A stretch of 24,024 bases of DNA from JBEKVE01 sp049514335 (lineage in GTDB: Bacteria > Actinomycetota > Acidimicrobiia > Acidimicrobiales > UBA8190): assembly GCA_049514335.1 (NCBI GenBank), contig JBEKVE010000027.1, positions 1 through 24,024 on the forward strand. The letters run 5' to 3'. Positions 7,651-15,639 of the stretch are shown here, in pieces. The first letter of the stretch is position 1, and each line of letters opens with the position of its first letter. The notes below the pieces were generated by a model. The model was not told the origin of the DNA, did not search any database, and worked only from the letters and a program-made list of their open reading frames with translations. The translations under genes and the position numbers were made by a program.

Positions 7651-8180
7651 ACCGCCAGCAACACGTGCAGGTCCAATTCCCCCAGGCGGGCGGACCCGCC
7701 CAGGGCGGCGATGTCGAGCAGGGCGGCCACGCCCACGACATCGGCCCCGGCGCGGCGGAGGATCCCGGCGGTGGCGAGGATGGTGCCCCCGGTGGCAATG
7801 ACGTCGTCGACGATGAGGACGCGCTCGCCCGGGACCACGGCGTCGAGGTGCATCTCCAGGGTGGCTTCGCCGTACTCGAGGGCATAGGCCTCGGCCATCG
7901 TGTCGTGGGGCAGCTTGCCCAGCTTGCGCACGGGCACGAGGCCCACGCCGAGGGCGAAGGCCACCGGTGCACCCAGGATGAAGCCCCGCGCCTCGATGGC
8001 GGCCACGAGGTCGACCCGCCCGGCGAAGGGGGCGCCCAGCCACCGCACCACGTCGGTGAAGGCACCGGGGTCGCCGAGCACGGGGGTGATGTCCTTGAAG
8101 GTCACCCCGGGCCGGGGAAAACCGACCACGTCACGGACGAGGGTGCCCACCCGGGCCGCCAGGGCGTGGTCGTCGGGCAC
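7647..8180 (-). CDS. apt: Adenine phosphoribosyltransferase
   Basis: This 177-residue enzyme converts adenine and PRPP to AMP and pyrophosphate (purine salvage, cytoplasm). The N-terminus FPRPGVTFKDITPVL is typical of Apt. The PRPP-binding loop VLIVDDVIATGGT is at 121-133, and AAIEARGFILGAPVA and PVRKLGKLPHDT are also conserved. Length matches the family (170-180). The GTG at 8180 starts exactly at the conserved N-terminus and has TAGGTT 7 nt upstream, suggesting a leaderless mRNA. The longer frame to 8261 would translate tandem repeats and is rejected. It overlaps the downstream SnoaL-like gene by 4 bp. Confidence 0.95.
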   Translation of the reverse strand: MPDDHALAARVGTLVRDVVGFPRPGVTFKDITPVLGDPGAFTDVVRWLGAPFAGRVDLVAAIEARGFILGAPVAFALGVGLVPVRKLGKLPHDTMAEAYALEYGEATLEMHLDAVVPGERVLIVDDVIATGGTILATAGILRRAGADVVGVAALLDIAALGGSARLGELDLHVLLAV

Positions 8181-8187
8181 CGCCCCA

Positions 8188-8193
8188 AACCTA
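8188..8193 (-). promoter_or_regulatory. -10-like box for apt
   Basis: On the minus strand TAGGTT fits TANNNT and ends 7 nt before the GTG at 8180. This would produce a leaderless transcript. The -35 region would fall inside the first unit of the 16-bp tandem repeat just upstream. Confidence 0.45.
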
Positions 8194-8204
8194 GTGCCGG
8201 ACCC

Positions 8205-8268
8205 GCCGATCGGAGTCCGTGCCGATCGGAGTCCGTGCCGATCGGAGTCCGTGCCGATCACAGTCCGT
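8205..8268. repeat. Four tandem 16-bp repeats upstream of apt
   Basis: The unit GCCGATCGGAGTCCGT occurs exactly three times (8205-8220, 8221-8236, 8237-8252). A fourth copy with two changes (CA for GG) follows at 8253-8268. Each exact unit contains the palindrome CCGATCGG. The 16-bp period is not a multiple of three, which argues against coding. The array fills the gap between apt (start 8180) and the amidohydrolase, whose stop codon (8258-8260) lies in the fourth unit. It could be a regulator-binding array, a -35-region element or a simple minisatellite. Confidence 0.92.
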
Positions 8269-9478
8269 ACAGGGCCACGGCGTTGGCGCCGGCGATGAGC
8301 CGCTGCTCCTCGACCGGCAACGGGGTGATGGCCTCACGCAACTCACCGGTGACACCCGGGAACACGGCGTCGGGGTGGGGGTAATCGGACGCCCACACGA
8401 TGCGGTCGGCGCCGCACAGCGGCGAGCGGGCGGTGAAGGCGAGGGTGGACTCGTCGGGGTCGAAGCTGATCCAACACTGGCGGCGGAAGTACTCAGAGGG
8501 TTCGGCCCGCAGCTGCGGGACGTCCCACCCGAAGATCTCGTAGTGGTGGTCGAGGCGTTCCAGCCAAGGCACGAGCCACCCGCCCCCGGCTTCCAAGAAG
8601 ACCAGGCGCAGCGCGGGGAACCGCTCGCACACCCCTCCCGCCAGGAGGAAGGCCATCGAGCTCATCATGTCGAAGGGATTGGCGATGGCCTGGGTGAAGA
8701 AGATGTTGTCGATGTCCACCGAGCCGGTGTCGTCCCGGAGGGGACGCCCCGAGCTGCGCAACCGGTTGATGCGCAGGCCGGCGCACGCACCGGGGAGATC
8801 AGCGGCCAGGAAGGGGTGCAGGCCCACGGGGAGACCGGTGTCGGAGGCGGCGGCCCACAGCGGGTCGTACACGGCGTCGGAGAACGGGCGCCAGTCGGCG
8901 GTGGGGTTGGGACGCAGGAACACGCCCACGATCCCCGGCAGCGACGCCACGCGCCGGATCTCGGCCGCCGACGCCTCGATGTCTTGCTGGGGCAGCACGG
9001 CCACGCCGAAGAGCCGCCCCGCCCCGGACCCGGTGTGGTCCGACAGCCAGTCGTTGTAGGCACGGCACATCACGGTGGCGAACGCCGCGTCACGATGGCC
9101 CTGGATGCCGAGCAGGAGCGTCGGGTAGAGCACCGCCCGGTCGATGCCGTCGGTGTCCATGTCGACCAGGCGCGCCGGGCCGTCCCAGGCGGCGGGGCGC
9201 ACCTCGGTGTAGCGCAGCTCGCCGCGCGTGGCCCGGTCCCGGTCGTCGGCCGACATTCCCGCCGTCCCCGCCAGCGACATGAAGTTGGCCGGGGTGCGGG
9301 TGCCGTCCATGACGGCCCACTCCCGGCCTTCGCCGTCGACGTCGATGTGCCATACCCGGTCCTCGAACCCCTTGGGAGCGAAGTCCCGGAAGCCGCTCGG
9401 GTGCTCGAGCACGTGGCCGTCGGCGTCCACGAACTCGAGGCCTTCCGCCCCCTTCGCCGGCGCGCCGGGGGCGCTCAC
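8258..9478 (-). CDS. Amidohydrolase family 2 protein (copy 1)
   Basis: This 406-residue TIM-barrel metal enzyme belongs to the ACMSD-like amidohydrolase-2 family, whose members decarboxylate or hydrolyse carboxylic acids. Metal residues are visible as Asp20-x-His22 in DADGHVLE, His221 in GLHPF and Asp365 in ASDYPH. The usual His-Pro-Phe near the middle is replaced by Asn-Pro-Phe (NPFDMM). FLEAGGGW is the conserved strand. The GTG start overlaps the preceding stop as GTGA, making this the last gene of a five-gene minus-strand operon. Its stop lies inside the tandem repeat array. Family is secure; substrate is unknown. Confidence 0.9.
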   Translation of the reverse strand: MSAPGAPAKGAEGLEFVDADGHVLEHPSGFRDFAPKGFEDRVWHIDVDGEGREWAVMDGTRTPANFMSLAGTAGMSADDRDRATRGELRYTEVRPAAWDGPARLVDMDTDGIDRAVLYPTLLLGIQGHRDAAFATVMCRAYNDWLSDHTGSGAGRLFGVAVLPQQDIEASAAEIRRVASLPGIVGVFLRPNPTADWRPFSDAVYDPLWAAASDTGLPVGLHPFLAADLPGACAGLRINRLRSSGRPLRDDTGSVDIDNIFFTQAIANPFDMMSSMAFLLAGGVCERFPALRLVFLEAGGGWLVPWLERLDHHYEIFGWDVPQLRAEPSEYFRRQCWISFDPDESTLAFTARSPLCGADRIVWASDYPHPDAVFPGVTGELREAITPLPVEEQRLIAGANAVALYGL

Positions 9479-10563
9479 CGGGGCAGCCCGTAGAACGTGC
9501 GGGCGTTGTCCCCCGCCACACGGGCCAGCGACGCTGCCGGCAACCGGCTGCCGGCGTGCTCACGCAGCTCGGCGGTGGCCCGCGGCCACGCCCCGTCCCA
9601 GTGGGGGTAGTCGCTGGCGAACATGACGCACGCGTCGCCGAGCAGGTCCACCACGCACGGCAGGGAGTCCTCGTCGGGCTCGCATGTGACCACCACGTTG
9701 CCGGCCTCGATGTAGCGCCGGGGTGGGCGCTGCCAGCCCCCGGGGATCCAATCACCACGCGACTCGTAGTGCTCGGTGAGGCGCTCCACGAACCACGGCA
9801 GCCACCCCGCCCCCGCCTCGAGGAAGGCCACCCGCAGCCGCGGATGTCGCTCGAAGACCCCGCCGCTCACGAGCGCGGTCATGGCCGTCATCTGGTCGAA
9901 GGGGAAGCTGATGCAGTGCACCTGGATGTAATTGTCGAACCGGTCCACCCCGATCTGGGGCAGGTGGATCCCCGGCGCGCCGTGCACACCCAGGGCCATG
10001 TCCATGGCGGCCGCGGCGTCGTAGAAGCCGTCGAGATCGGGGTGGTCGAGATTCCGCTCCTTGAGGGCGGGGGGCACGATGGTGCACACGAGCCCGAGCT
10101 CCTTGGCCTCCTCCATGACCGACACGGCCACGGTGCCGTGCTCGACGGGTGTCACCGCCACGCCGTGGAGGCGACCACCGCTCTTGGCGCAGAACTCGGC
10201 CACCCACCGGTTGTAGAGGCGGGCCATGCCCTCGGCCAGGCCGGGGTCGACGATGGTGGGAACGCACAGGCCGAAGCTCGGGAACAGCACCATCTCGTCG
10301 ATGCCGTCGGTGTCGGCGTTGCCGAGCACGCCCTCCACGCTCCCCGGGTCGACGCCGGGGGCGGTGGTGAGGCCGTGCTGGGGCGGGCACCCCGCCCCCG
10401 GTCCCTCGTAGCGGGGGTAGGGCCGCCCTTCGACGAGCACGCCCAGCTTGGTGTCGGTCCGCACGCCCACGTGATCGGGGAACCGGCTCATGAGCTCGGC
10501 GAAGAACTCGATGGGCTCCACCGCGTGGGCGTCGGCGTCCACCACGTACAGGTCGTCGGCCAT
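9475..10563 (-). CDS. Amidohydrolase family 2 protein (copy 2)
   Basis: This 362-residue TIM-barrel metal-dependent hydrolase/decarboxylase has Asp11-x-His13 and Glu16 in DADAHAVEP, His194 in GVHGAPG, His216 in QVHCISF and Asp318 in ASDYPHWDG. FLEAGAGW is conserved. I chose the ATG at 10563, which overlaps the upstream stop as TGATG and follows a GAGGAGGGGAG ribosome site. The neighbouring GTG at 10566 is the alternative. It sits between an alcohol dehydrogenase and the first amidohydrolase copy in one operon. It is clearly diverged from the other three copies in the window, so different substrates or a heteromeric complex are possible. Confidence 0.9.
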   Translation of the reverse strand: MADDLYVVDADAHAVEPIEFFAELMSRFPDHVGVRTDTKLGVLVEGRPYPRYEGPGAGCPPQHGLTTAPGVDPGSVEGVLGNADTDGIDEMVLFPSFGLCVPTIVDPGLAEGMARLYNRWVAEFCAKSGGRLHGVAVTPVEHGTVAVSVMEEAKELGLVCTIVPPALKERNLDHPDLDGFYDAAAAMDMALGVHGAPGIHLPQIGVDRFDNYIQVHCISFPFDQMTAMTALVSGGVFERHPRLRVAFLEAGAGWLPWFVERLTEHYESRGDWIPGGWQRPPRRYIEAGNVVVTCEPDEDSLPCVVDLLGDACVMFASDYPHWDGAWPRATAELREHAGSRLPAASLARVAGDNARTFYGLPR

Positions 10564-11723
10564 CACCGCTCCCCTCCTCGTCCGGGACTGCGCCCCGATG
10601 TGCTTCGCCCCGCGTCGCCGTACACGATCACGCTGCGGGCCACCTCGCCCGCCTCCATGGCGCGGAAGGCCTCGTCGATGTCGTCGAGGCCGATGCGCCG
10701 GGTGACGAGACCGGCGGCGTCGATGGCCCCCGTGCGCACCAGGTCGACGAGCACGGGGAAGTCACGGTCGCCGTCGGTGGAGCCGTACACGCACCCCACC
10801 ACCGTCTTGGCGTCGACGAACAGCTCGAAGGCGGAGAACGACACCTGCTCGGCGGGAGATCCCGCCCCCACGAGGACCGTCGTGCCCCCCCGGCGCGTGG
10901 CGGCGAAGGCGGCCCTGATGGTGTCGGCCCGGCCCACCACCTCGAAACAGAAGTCCGCCCCCCGGCCGGCGGTGTGGGCCCGCACCGCCGCCACTACGTC
11001 CTCCGACGACGCATCGACAGCGGCCGTCGCCCCCATGGCGAGCGCCGTCTCCAGCTTGGCGGCCACGCGGTCCACCGCCACCACGGGGCCCGCCCCCGCC
11101 AGTCGAGCGCCCTGGATCACAGACAGCCCGACGCCGCCGCAGCCCACCACGGCCACGCTCGATCCCGGGGTCACCTTGGCGGTGTGCCACACCGCACCCA
11201 CTCCCGTGGCCAGCGCGCAGCCCACCAGGGCAGCCAGCTCGAGGGAGACCGAGGGGTCGATGCGGACCACCTCGCCCTCGGGAACGAGGGTGAGCTCCCC
11301 GAAGGTGGCGGTGCCGAGGCCGCGCACGAGCGGCCGCCCTCCCACGGTTGCGTACGGGCTCGACAGCGCCTCGCTCAGGCCGACCTCGCACAGCATGGGC
11401 TGTCCGTTCAGGCACCAGAAGCAGCGCCGGCACGCCGGCATCCACGTGAGCACCACGTGGTCGCCGGGGGCGACGCGCGTGACGGACTCCCCCACTTCGA
11501 GCACCACGCCCGCACCCTCGTGGCCGAGGACGGTGGGGAACAAAAAGGGGATGGAGCCGTTCTGCACCGACAGGTCGGAGTGGCACACGCCGCTCGCCGC
11601 CATCTGCACGAGCACGTCGTGCGCACCGGTGGGCGCCAGTTCGATCTCCTCCACCACGACGGGCGTCCCCACCTCGTGCACCACCGCGGCGCGCACCCGG
11701 CGACCGCCGCTCGTGGCGCTCAC
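10563..11723 (-). CDS. Zinc-dependent alcohol dehydrogenase (class III/mycothiol-type MDR branch)
   Basis: This 386-residue NAD-dependent dehydrogenase has catalytic zinc ligands Cys47 (GVCHSD), His68 (GHEGAG) and Cys169 (GCALATG). The structural zinc set is Cys98, 101, 104 and 112. The Rossmann GCGGVG is at 194-199 and the next strand ends in VAVDR. These features match actinobacterial class III-like alcohol dehydrogenases that act on alcohols or thiol-hemiacetals. The GTG start overlaps the upstream stop as GTGA. Being in one operon with an aldehyde dehydrogenase suggests stepwise alcohol to aldehyde to acid oxidation. The Arg/Ser/Gly-rich tail is probably disordered. Confidence 0.93.
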   Translation of the reverse strand: MSATSGGRRVRAAVVHEVGTPVVVEEIELAPTGAHDVLVQMAASGVCHSDLSVQNGSIPFLFPTVLGHEGAGVVLEVGESVTRVAPGDHVVLTWMPACRRCFWCLNGQPMLCEVGLSEALSSPYATVGGRPLVRGLGTATFGELTLVPEGEVVRIDPSVSLELAALVGCALATGVGAVWHTAKVTPGSSVAVVGCGGVGLSVIQGARLAGAGPVVAVDRVAAKLETALAMGATAAVDASSEDVVAAVRAHTAGRGADFCFEVVGRADTIRAAFAATRRGGTTVLVGAGSPAEQVSFSAFELFVDAKTVVGCVYGSTDGDRDFPVLVDLVRTGAIDAAGLVTRRIGLDDIDEAFRAMEAGEVARSVIVYGDAGRSTSGRSPGRGGER

Positions 11724-13444
11724 CGGGCCGGCCCGGCGTGCACGGTGTCGGTGTCGGTGCCCGACCGCAGCACCGCGCCGGGGACGGCACCGGTGAAGGA
11801 GCCTCGCGTCACGATCTCCGTGCCGTTCACGAGCACGTGCTCGATACCCTCTCCCTCCGCGTACAGGCGGCTCGCCCCCCCGGGGAGGTCGTCGCGGGTG
11901 CGCTCGGGCCCGTGCCCGATGCGCTGCGGATCGAACACGACGAGGTCGGCCCACCATCCCTCGGACACACGGCCGCGCCCCCGCAGGCCGTAGAGACGGG
12001 CGGGGACGTCGGTGAGCTGGCGCACCCCTTCCTCCCACGACAGCAGGCCACGCTTGCGCACGCCGTCTCCGAGAAGCGAGGTGGAGTAGATGGCGCCGCA
12101 CATGACGTCGAGATGCGCGCCGGCGTCGGATCCGCCCACAACCGTGCGGGGGTCCTGCCACACCCGGGCCCGCAGCTCCCAGTCGGCGTCGGATTCGGGG
12201 ATGGGCGGGCGCAACCCGGTGCGCAGGTCGTCGGCGATCACGATGTCGAGCATGGCGTCGAAGGGGTCCTTTCCGGTGGCGGCGGCGATGTCGCGCACCG
12301 AGCGCCCTTCGTAGGCGGCGTTCTCGGGGCTGAAGGTCTCGTCGACGACCAGGTTCTCCCACCGGGCCAGGGCGCCGATGATGCCGGCCTCCTCGGACTT
12401 GGCCGAGGCGTCGAGACGGGCGCGCTGGGCGGGGTCCGACAGAAGCGCCATCCGCTCGGGGACGGGCAGGCCGAAGACCTGTCGCCATCCAGGCAGGCCG
12501 TCGAGGATGGCACCGTGGGCGAAGGACAGGCGGAGCTTCATGGTGTGCGGCAACGTCAGGGCGACCACCGTGGCGCCCCGGGCGGCGGCGGTGGTGGACG
12601 CGGCCAGCTGATGGTCGAGGCCGCCGGGGTTCATGGCCGACACCCCGAGGACGTTCCAGTTGGCGGGGCGGTCGGCGAGCAGCGACAGCGTGGCCATGAG
12701 CTCCACCTCGTCGTCGCTGAAACCGTTGATGCACCCCGGCACGATGAGCTCGAGCGTGGTGCCGTCATGCGCCGCCAGCGCCGCGCACAGCGCCTCGAGC
12801 TCGTCGCGCGCCGCGGCGCGCGACGGCACGGGCATGCCGTCGCCGTCGTTGTGGGTCTGGGCCTGCGAAGTGGAGAAGCCGAGCGCACCCTCCTCGAGCG
12901 AGCGTCGCAACAGGGCGGCCATCTCCGCCACCTCCGACTCGGTGGCGACGGATCCCACCGCCGCCTCGCCCATGACGGCGCGCCGCAGGGTGGAATGGCC
13001 CACCAGGAATCCGGCGTTCACCGCCACGGTGCCGTCGAGCCGGCTCAGCCAGTCACCGAACGACGACCACGACCAGTCGAGCCCCTCCAGAGCGGTGAGG
13101 GGCATCCCCTCCACCCGGGCCATCATGCGCGCCAGGTACGGGGCATGCGCCGGGCCCGAGGGTGCGAGCGAGAAGCCGCAGTTGCCGCCGATGACCGTGG
13201 TCACCCCATGCAGGGGCGAGGGGCTGGCGGTGGGGTCCCACGACAGCTGCGCGTCGTAGTGGGTGTGCAGGTCGACGAAGCCGGGCACCACCATGAGGTC
13301 GGTGGCGTCGATGGTGCGCGCCGCCGGCTCGTCGAACGTGCCCAGCGCCACCACCGTGCCGTCGCGCACCCCCACATCGGCGCGCCGAGCCGGCGCGCCG
13401 GTGCCGTCCACCACCGTGCCGCCCCGGATCACCACGTCCAACAT
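11720..13444 (-). CDS. Amidohydrolase family 3 protein, D-aminoacylase-like
   Basis: This 574-residue protein resembles N-acyl-D-amino-acid deacylases. It has an N-terminal beta domain (VVIRGGTVVDGTGAPARRAD), metal motif HTHYDAQLSWDP, GNCGFSLAP with the zinc Cys, LVGHSTLR, and GSDAGAHLD with the catalytic Asp. The returning beta domain is GWWADLVVFDP. The segment that should contain the two other zinc histidines reads LELIVPGCINGF and LGVSAMNPGG, with no His at either place. The classical deacylase reaction is therefore doubtful. ATG at 13444 is chosen for GGAGGG 7 nt upstream. It lies 59 bp after the aldehyde dehydrogenase and overlaps the next gene by 4 bp. Confidence 0.85.
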   Translation of the reverse strand: MLDVVIRGGTVVDGTGAPARRADVGVRDGTVVALGTFDEPAARTIDATDLMVVPGFVDLHTHYDAQLSWDPTASPSPLHGVTTVIGGNCGFSLAPSGPAHAPYLARMMARVEGMPLTALEGLDWSWSSFGDWLSRLDGTVAVNAGFLVGHSTLRRAVMGEAAVGSVATESEVAEMAALLRRSLEEGALGFSTSQAQTHNDGDGMPVPSRAAARDELEALCAALAAHDGTTLELIVPGCINGFSDDEVELMATLSLLADRPANWNVLGVSAMNPGGLDHQLAASTTAAARGATVVALTLPHTMKLRLSFAHGAILDGLPGWRQVFGLPVPERMALLSDPAQRARLDASAKSEEAGIIGALARWENLVVDETFSPENAAYEGRSVRDIAAATGKDPFDAMLDIVIADDLRTGLRPPIPESDADWELRARVWQDPRTVVGGSDAGAHLDVMCGAIYSTSLLGDGVRKRGLLSWEEGVRQLTDVPARLYGLRGRGRVSEGWWADLVVFDPQRIGHGPERTRDDLPGGASRLYAEGEGIEHVLVNGTEIVTRGSFTGAVPGAVLRSGTDTDTVHAGPAR

Positions 13445-13503
13445 GGGCCAACCCTCCGTTCCGATGCCGGCCGCTTCCCCTGCCGGCGCAGTGCCCGCCG
13501 TCG

Positions 13504-14964
13504 TCAGGACGCGGGGAACTCCAGGATCGTCTTGGGCCGGGTGAAGGCGAGCATGCCCTCGGGCCCGAGCTCGAGGCCGTACCCCGATTGCTTCCACCCG
13601 CCGAAGGGCGCCCGGAAGTCCATGGCCGCCGTACCGTGGTTGTTCACGAACACCGTGCCCGCCTCGAAACGCCGGGCGGCGTCGGCGGCCAGGTCCCCGT
13701 CACCGGTCCAAATCGACGCGCACAACCCGAAGGGCGTGTCGTTGGCGCGGCGCATGGCGTCCTCGATGTCGCGGTACCCGAGCACGGGGAGCGCCGGCGC
13801 GAACTGCTCCTCGCACACGATCCGGGCGTCGTCGGGCGCTCCCTCCACGATGGCGGGCGACACGAGGTACCCACCCGAGTCCACGTCCTCGTGGCGCAGG
13901 CGGGCAGGACGGTGCACGGTGGCACCGCGCTGCTCGGCGTCCTCGAGCATCTCCTCCACCCGCTGCTTCGCCTGCGGGAGATGCACCGGCCCCATGGTCA
14001 CCTCGGGGGCGAGCCCGTCCCCCACCACCTCGCGGCCCACCCTGGCCACCAGGGCGTCGACCATGGCCCGCACCTTGTCCTCGGGCACGAACAGACGCTT
14101 CACCGCCATGCACACCTGGCCCGAGGTGATGAAGGTGGCGCCGGCGATCTTGTCGGCCAGGGCGTCGTCGATCTCCACGTCGGGCGCCACGACAGCAGGG
14201 TCGTTGCCGCCCAGCTCGAGCACCACGGGCCGCACCGCCGTCGAGGCGGCCGCCATGACGGCGCGGCCGGTCGGGACCCCGCCGGTGAACGACACCATGT
14301 CGATGCCGGGGTGCGTCACGAGCATCTCGCCCAGCTCGGCTCCGGGACCGTTGACGGCGTTCACCACCCCGGGGGGAAGCGCATCGGCCAGCGCGGCGGC
14401 CACGGCCAGCACCGCACCGGGACACGAGGGCGGCGCCTTCACCACGACCGTGTTCCCCGTGAGCAGGGCGGGAAGGACCTTGTTGCCGAACACCGACACG
14501 GGCCAGTTGAAGGGCAGGATGGCGGCCACCACGCCGAAGGGCTCGTGGACGACGCTCGTGCGGCGCCCACCGCCGCCGCTCATGGAGCGGGCCGCCACGG
14601 CGTCGGCCGCCAGGGGGCCGAAGGCCCCGGCCATACCGGCCATGGTGCCGGCGTCGAACTGGGCCTCCCACAGCACCTTGCCGTGCTCGCGGGTGAGGAG
14701 CGTGGCGAGGCCGTGCGCGTCCACCGCCGCGCCCGCTGCCGCCGATGCCTTGGCCACGAGCTCGGCGCGCTCGGCCGCGTCGAGCGCGGCCCACGCCGGT
14801 TGGGCCCGGCGGGCGGCCGCCACCGCAGCGTCGAGCTGGTCGGGGGAGGCCGACGGCGCCGCCAGCACCACCTCGGCCGGCCGCACCGGATTGGTCACCG
14901 GGTAGGTGCCGGCCCCGCCGGGCACCACCCCACCGTCGATCACGAGCCCGATCGCTTCGCCCAC
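13504..14964 (-). CDS. NAD(P)-dependent aldehyde dehydrogenase
   Basis: This 486-residue enzyme would oxidise an aldehyde to an acid. Motifs in order are FNWP with the oxyanion Asn153, GNTVVVKAPP with Lys, SFTGGVPTG (NAD loop), ELGGNDP with Glu250 and SGQVCMAVKR with the nucleophile Cys285. The C-terminal motif is APFGGWKQSGYG. The length is typical. The GTG at 14964 has GAGGGAGG upstream; the longer frame to 15162 overlaps the divergent TetR and is rejected. It is the first gene of the minus-strand operon. A TATCAT box 36 nt upstream and the 19-bp palindrome between them suggest repression by the adjacent TetR. Confidence 0.94.
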   Translation of the reverse strand: MGEAIGLVIDGGVVPGGAGTYPVTNPVRPAEVVLAAPSASPDQLDAAVAAARRAQPAWAALDAAERAELVAKASAAAGAAVDAHGLATLLTREHGKVLWEAQFDAGTMAGMAGAFGPLAADAVAARSMSGGGGRRTSVVHEPFGVVAAILPFNWPVSVFGNKVLPALLTGNTVVVKAPPSCPGAVLAVAAALADALPPGVVNAVNGPGAELGEMLVTHPGIDMVSFTGGVPTGRAVMAAASTAVRPVVLELGGNDPAVVAPDVEIDDALADKIAGATFITSGQVCMAVKRLFVPEDKVRAMVDALVARVGREVVGDGLAPEVTMGPVHLPQAKQRVEEMLEDAEQRGATVHRPARLRHEDVDSGGYLVSPAIVEGAPDDARIVCEEQFAPALPVLGYRDIEDAMRRANDTPFGLCASIWTGDGDLAADAARRFEAGTVFVNNHGTAAMDFRAPFGGWKQSGYGLELGPEGMLAFTRPKTILEFPAS

Positions 14965-14977
14965 CGCTGGCCTCCCT

Positions 14978-14996
14978 CGGAGAATGCCGTTCTCCG
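14978..14996. promoter_or_regulatory. 19-bp palindrome, likely TetR operator
   Basis: CGGAGAA and TTCTCCG form perfect 7-bp arms around TGCCG. The site lies between the divergent aldehyde dehydrogenase (start 14964, minus) and TetR gene (start 15020, plus). It sits just downstream of the minus-strand TATCAT box, where a bound repressor would block transcription start, and upstream of the TetR -10-like box. Divergent TetR genes commonly bind such sites, so it probably controls both operons. Confidence 0.65.
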
Positions 14997-15000
14997 GCGG

Positions 15001-15008
15001 ATGATAGT
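15001..15008. promoter_or_regulatory. Overlapping divergent -10-like boxes
   Basis: The minus strand reads TATCAT at 15006-15001 (five of six to TATAAT), giving the aldehyde dehydrogenase a ~30-nt leader with a ribosome site. The plus strand reads GATAGT at 15003-15008, 11 nt before the TetR ATG. The two boxes overlap, so polymerase could serve only one direction at a time. -35 elements are weak. Confidence 0.4.
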
Positions 15009-15019
15009 TTCCGATTTCG

Positions 15020-15625
15020 ATGGCGTCCGGAGCGCAGGCGTTGGTGGCGACCGACGAGGTGGCGGAGCGCTTGGTGGAGTCGGCCCGCGCCCTCGTGTGG
15101 GACGCCGGGGGCCCGGCCTTCACCGTGGCCCAGGTGGTGGCGGGGGCGGGCACGTCGCTCAAGAGCTTCTACCGCTGCTTCTCGGGCAAGGACGATCTGC
15201 TCGTGGCGCTCTTCGCCGACGACGCCCGCCGGGGGGCGGCCGCGCTGGCGTCGATGGTGGGCGAGGAACGCGATCCCCTGGAGCGGCTGCGCGTGGCGGT
15301 GGCGGGGCTGTTCCGGTTCCTGAGCGTCGACGGCCGACTCCCCTACGCGGCGGCCCTGGTGGGCGAGCACCTGCGGCTGGCGCAGTCGCATCCCGACCAG
15401 CTGCGTGACGTCCTCCAGCCCTTCGTCGCCGTCTTCGAGCAGGCGGTGGTCGATGCCCAGGCGGCGGGGGCGGTCCGCAGCGGCGACGCGCGACGCGACG
15501 CCCGCACCCTGTTCCACCTGGTGCTGTCGCACCTGCACGCCCTCATCTGCCACCAGATCGACGAGCCCCCGGCGGCGGTGGCCGAGGACCTGTGGGCGTT
15601 CTGCGCCGCCGCGTTGCGGCCCTGA
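15020..15625 (+). CDS. TetR-family transcriptional regulator
   Basis: This 201-residue regulator has an N-terminal helix-turn-helix at about 10-60, with TVAQVVAGAGTSLKSFYRCF and SGKDDLLVAL matching the TetR signature. A helical ligand-binding domain follows, including HLVLSHLHALICHQID. Length is typical for the family. It is divergent from the aldehyde dehydrogenase operon and 14 bp upstream of an amidohydrolase gene, with the palindrome at 14978-14996 in between. The likely role is repressing both operons until a pathway intermediate binds. The ligand is unknown, perhaps an acyl-CoA or aromatic acid. Confidence 0.9.
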   Translation: MASGAQALVATDEVAERLVESARALVWDAGGPAFTVAQVVAGAGTSLKSFYRCFSGKDDLLVALFADDARRGAAALASMVGEERDPLERLRVAVAGLFRFLSVDGRLPYAAALVGEHLRLAQSHPDQLRDVLQPFVAVFEQAVVDAQAAGAVRSGDARRDARTLFHLVLSHLHALICHQIDEPPAAVAEDLWAFCAAALRP

Positions 15626-15639
15626 GCGGGCGACGCCAC

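Noticed and set aside
8181..8261. N-terminal extension of apt through the tandem repeats
   Set aside because: The added 27 residues are encoded by the 16-bp repeats, and the conserved Apt N-terminus begins right after the GTG at 8180.
9556..11796. A 746-codon plus-strand open frame
   Set aside because: It is antisense to amidohydrolase copy 2 and the alcohol dehydrogenase, with low-complexity composition and no recognisable fold.
13445..13597. N-terminal extension of the D-aminoacylase-like gene upstream of 13444
   Set aside because: It would run into the aldehyde dehydrogenase coding region. The ATG at 13444 has a good ribosome site and begins the conserved beta domain.
11738..14905. A 1055-codon plus-strand open frame opposite the minus operon
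   Set aside because: It is antisense to the D-aminoacylase-like and aldehyde dehydrogenase genes, which have clear motifs. Its composition (His/Gly/Arg/Ala-rich, no domain) is typical of GC-rich shadow frames.
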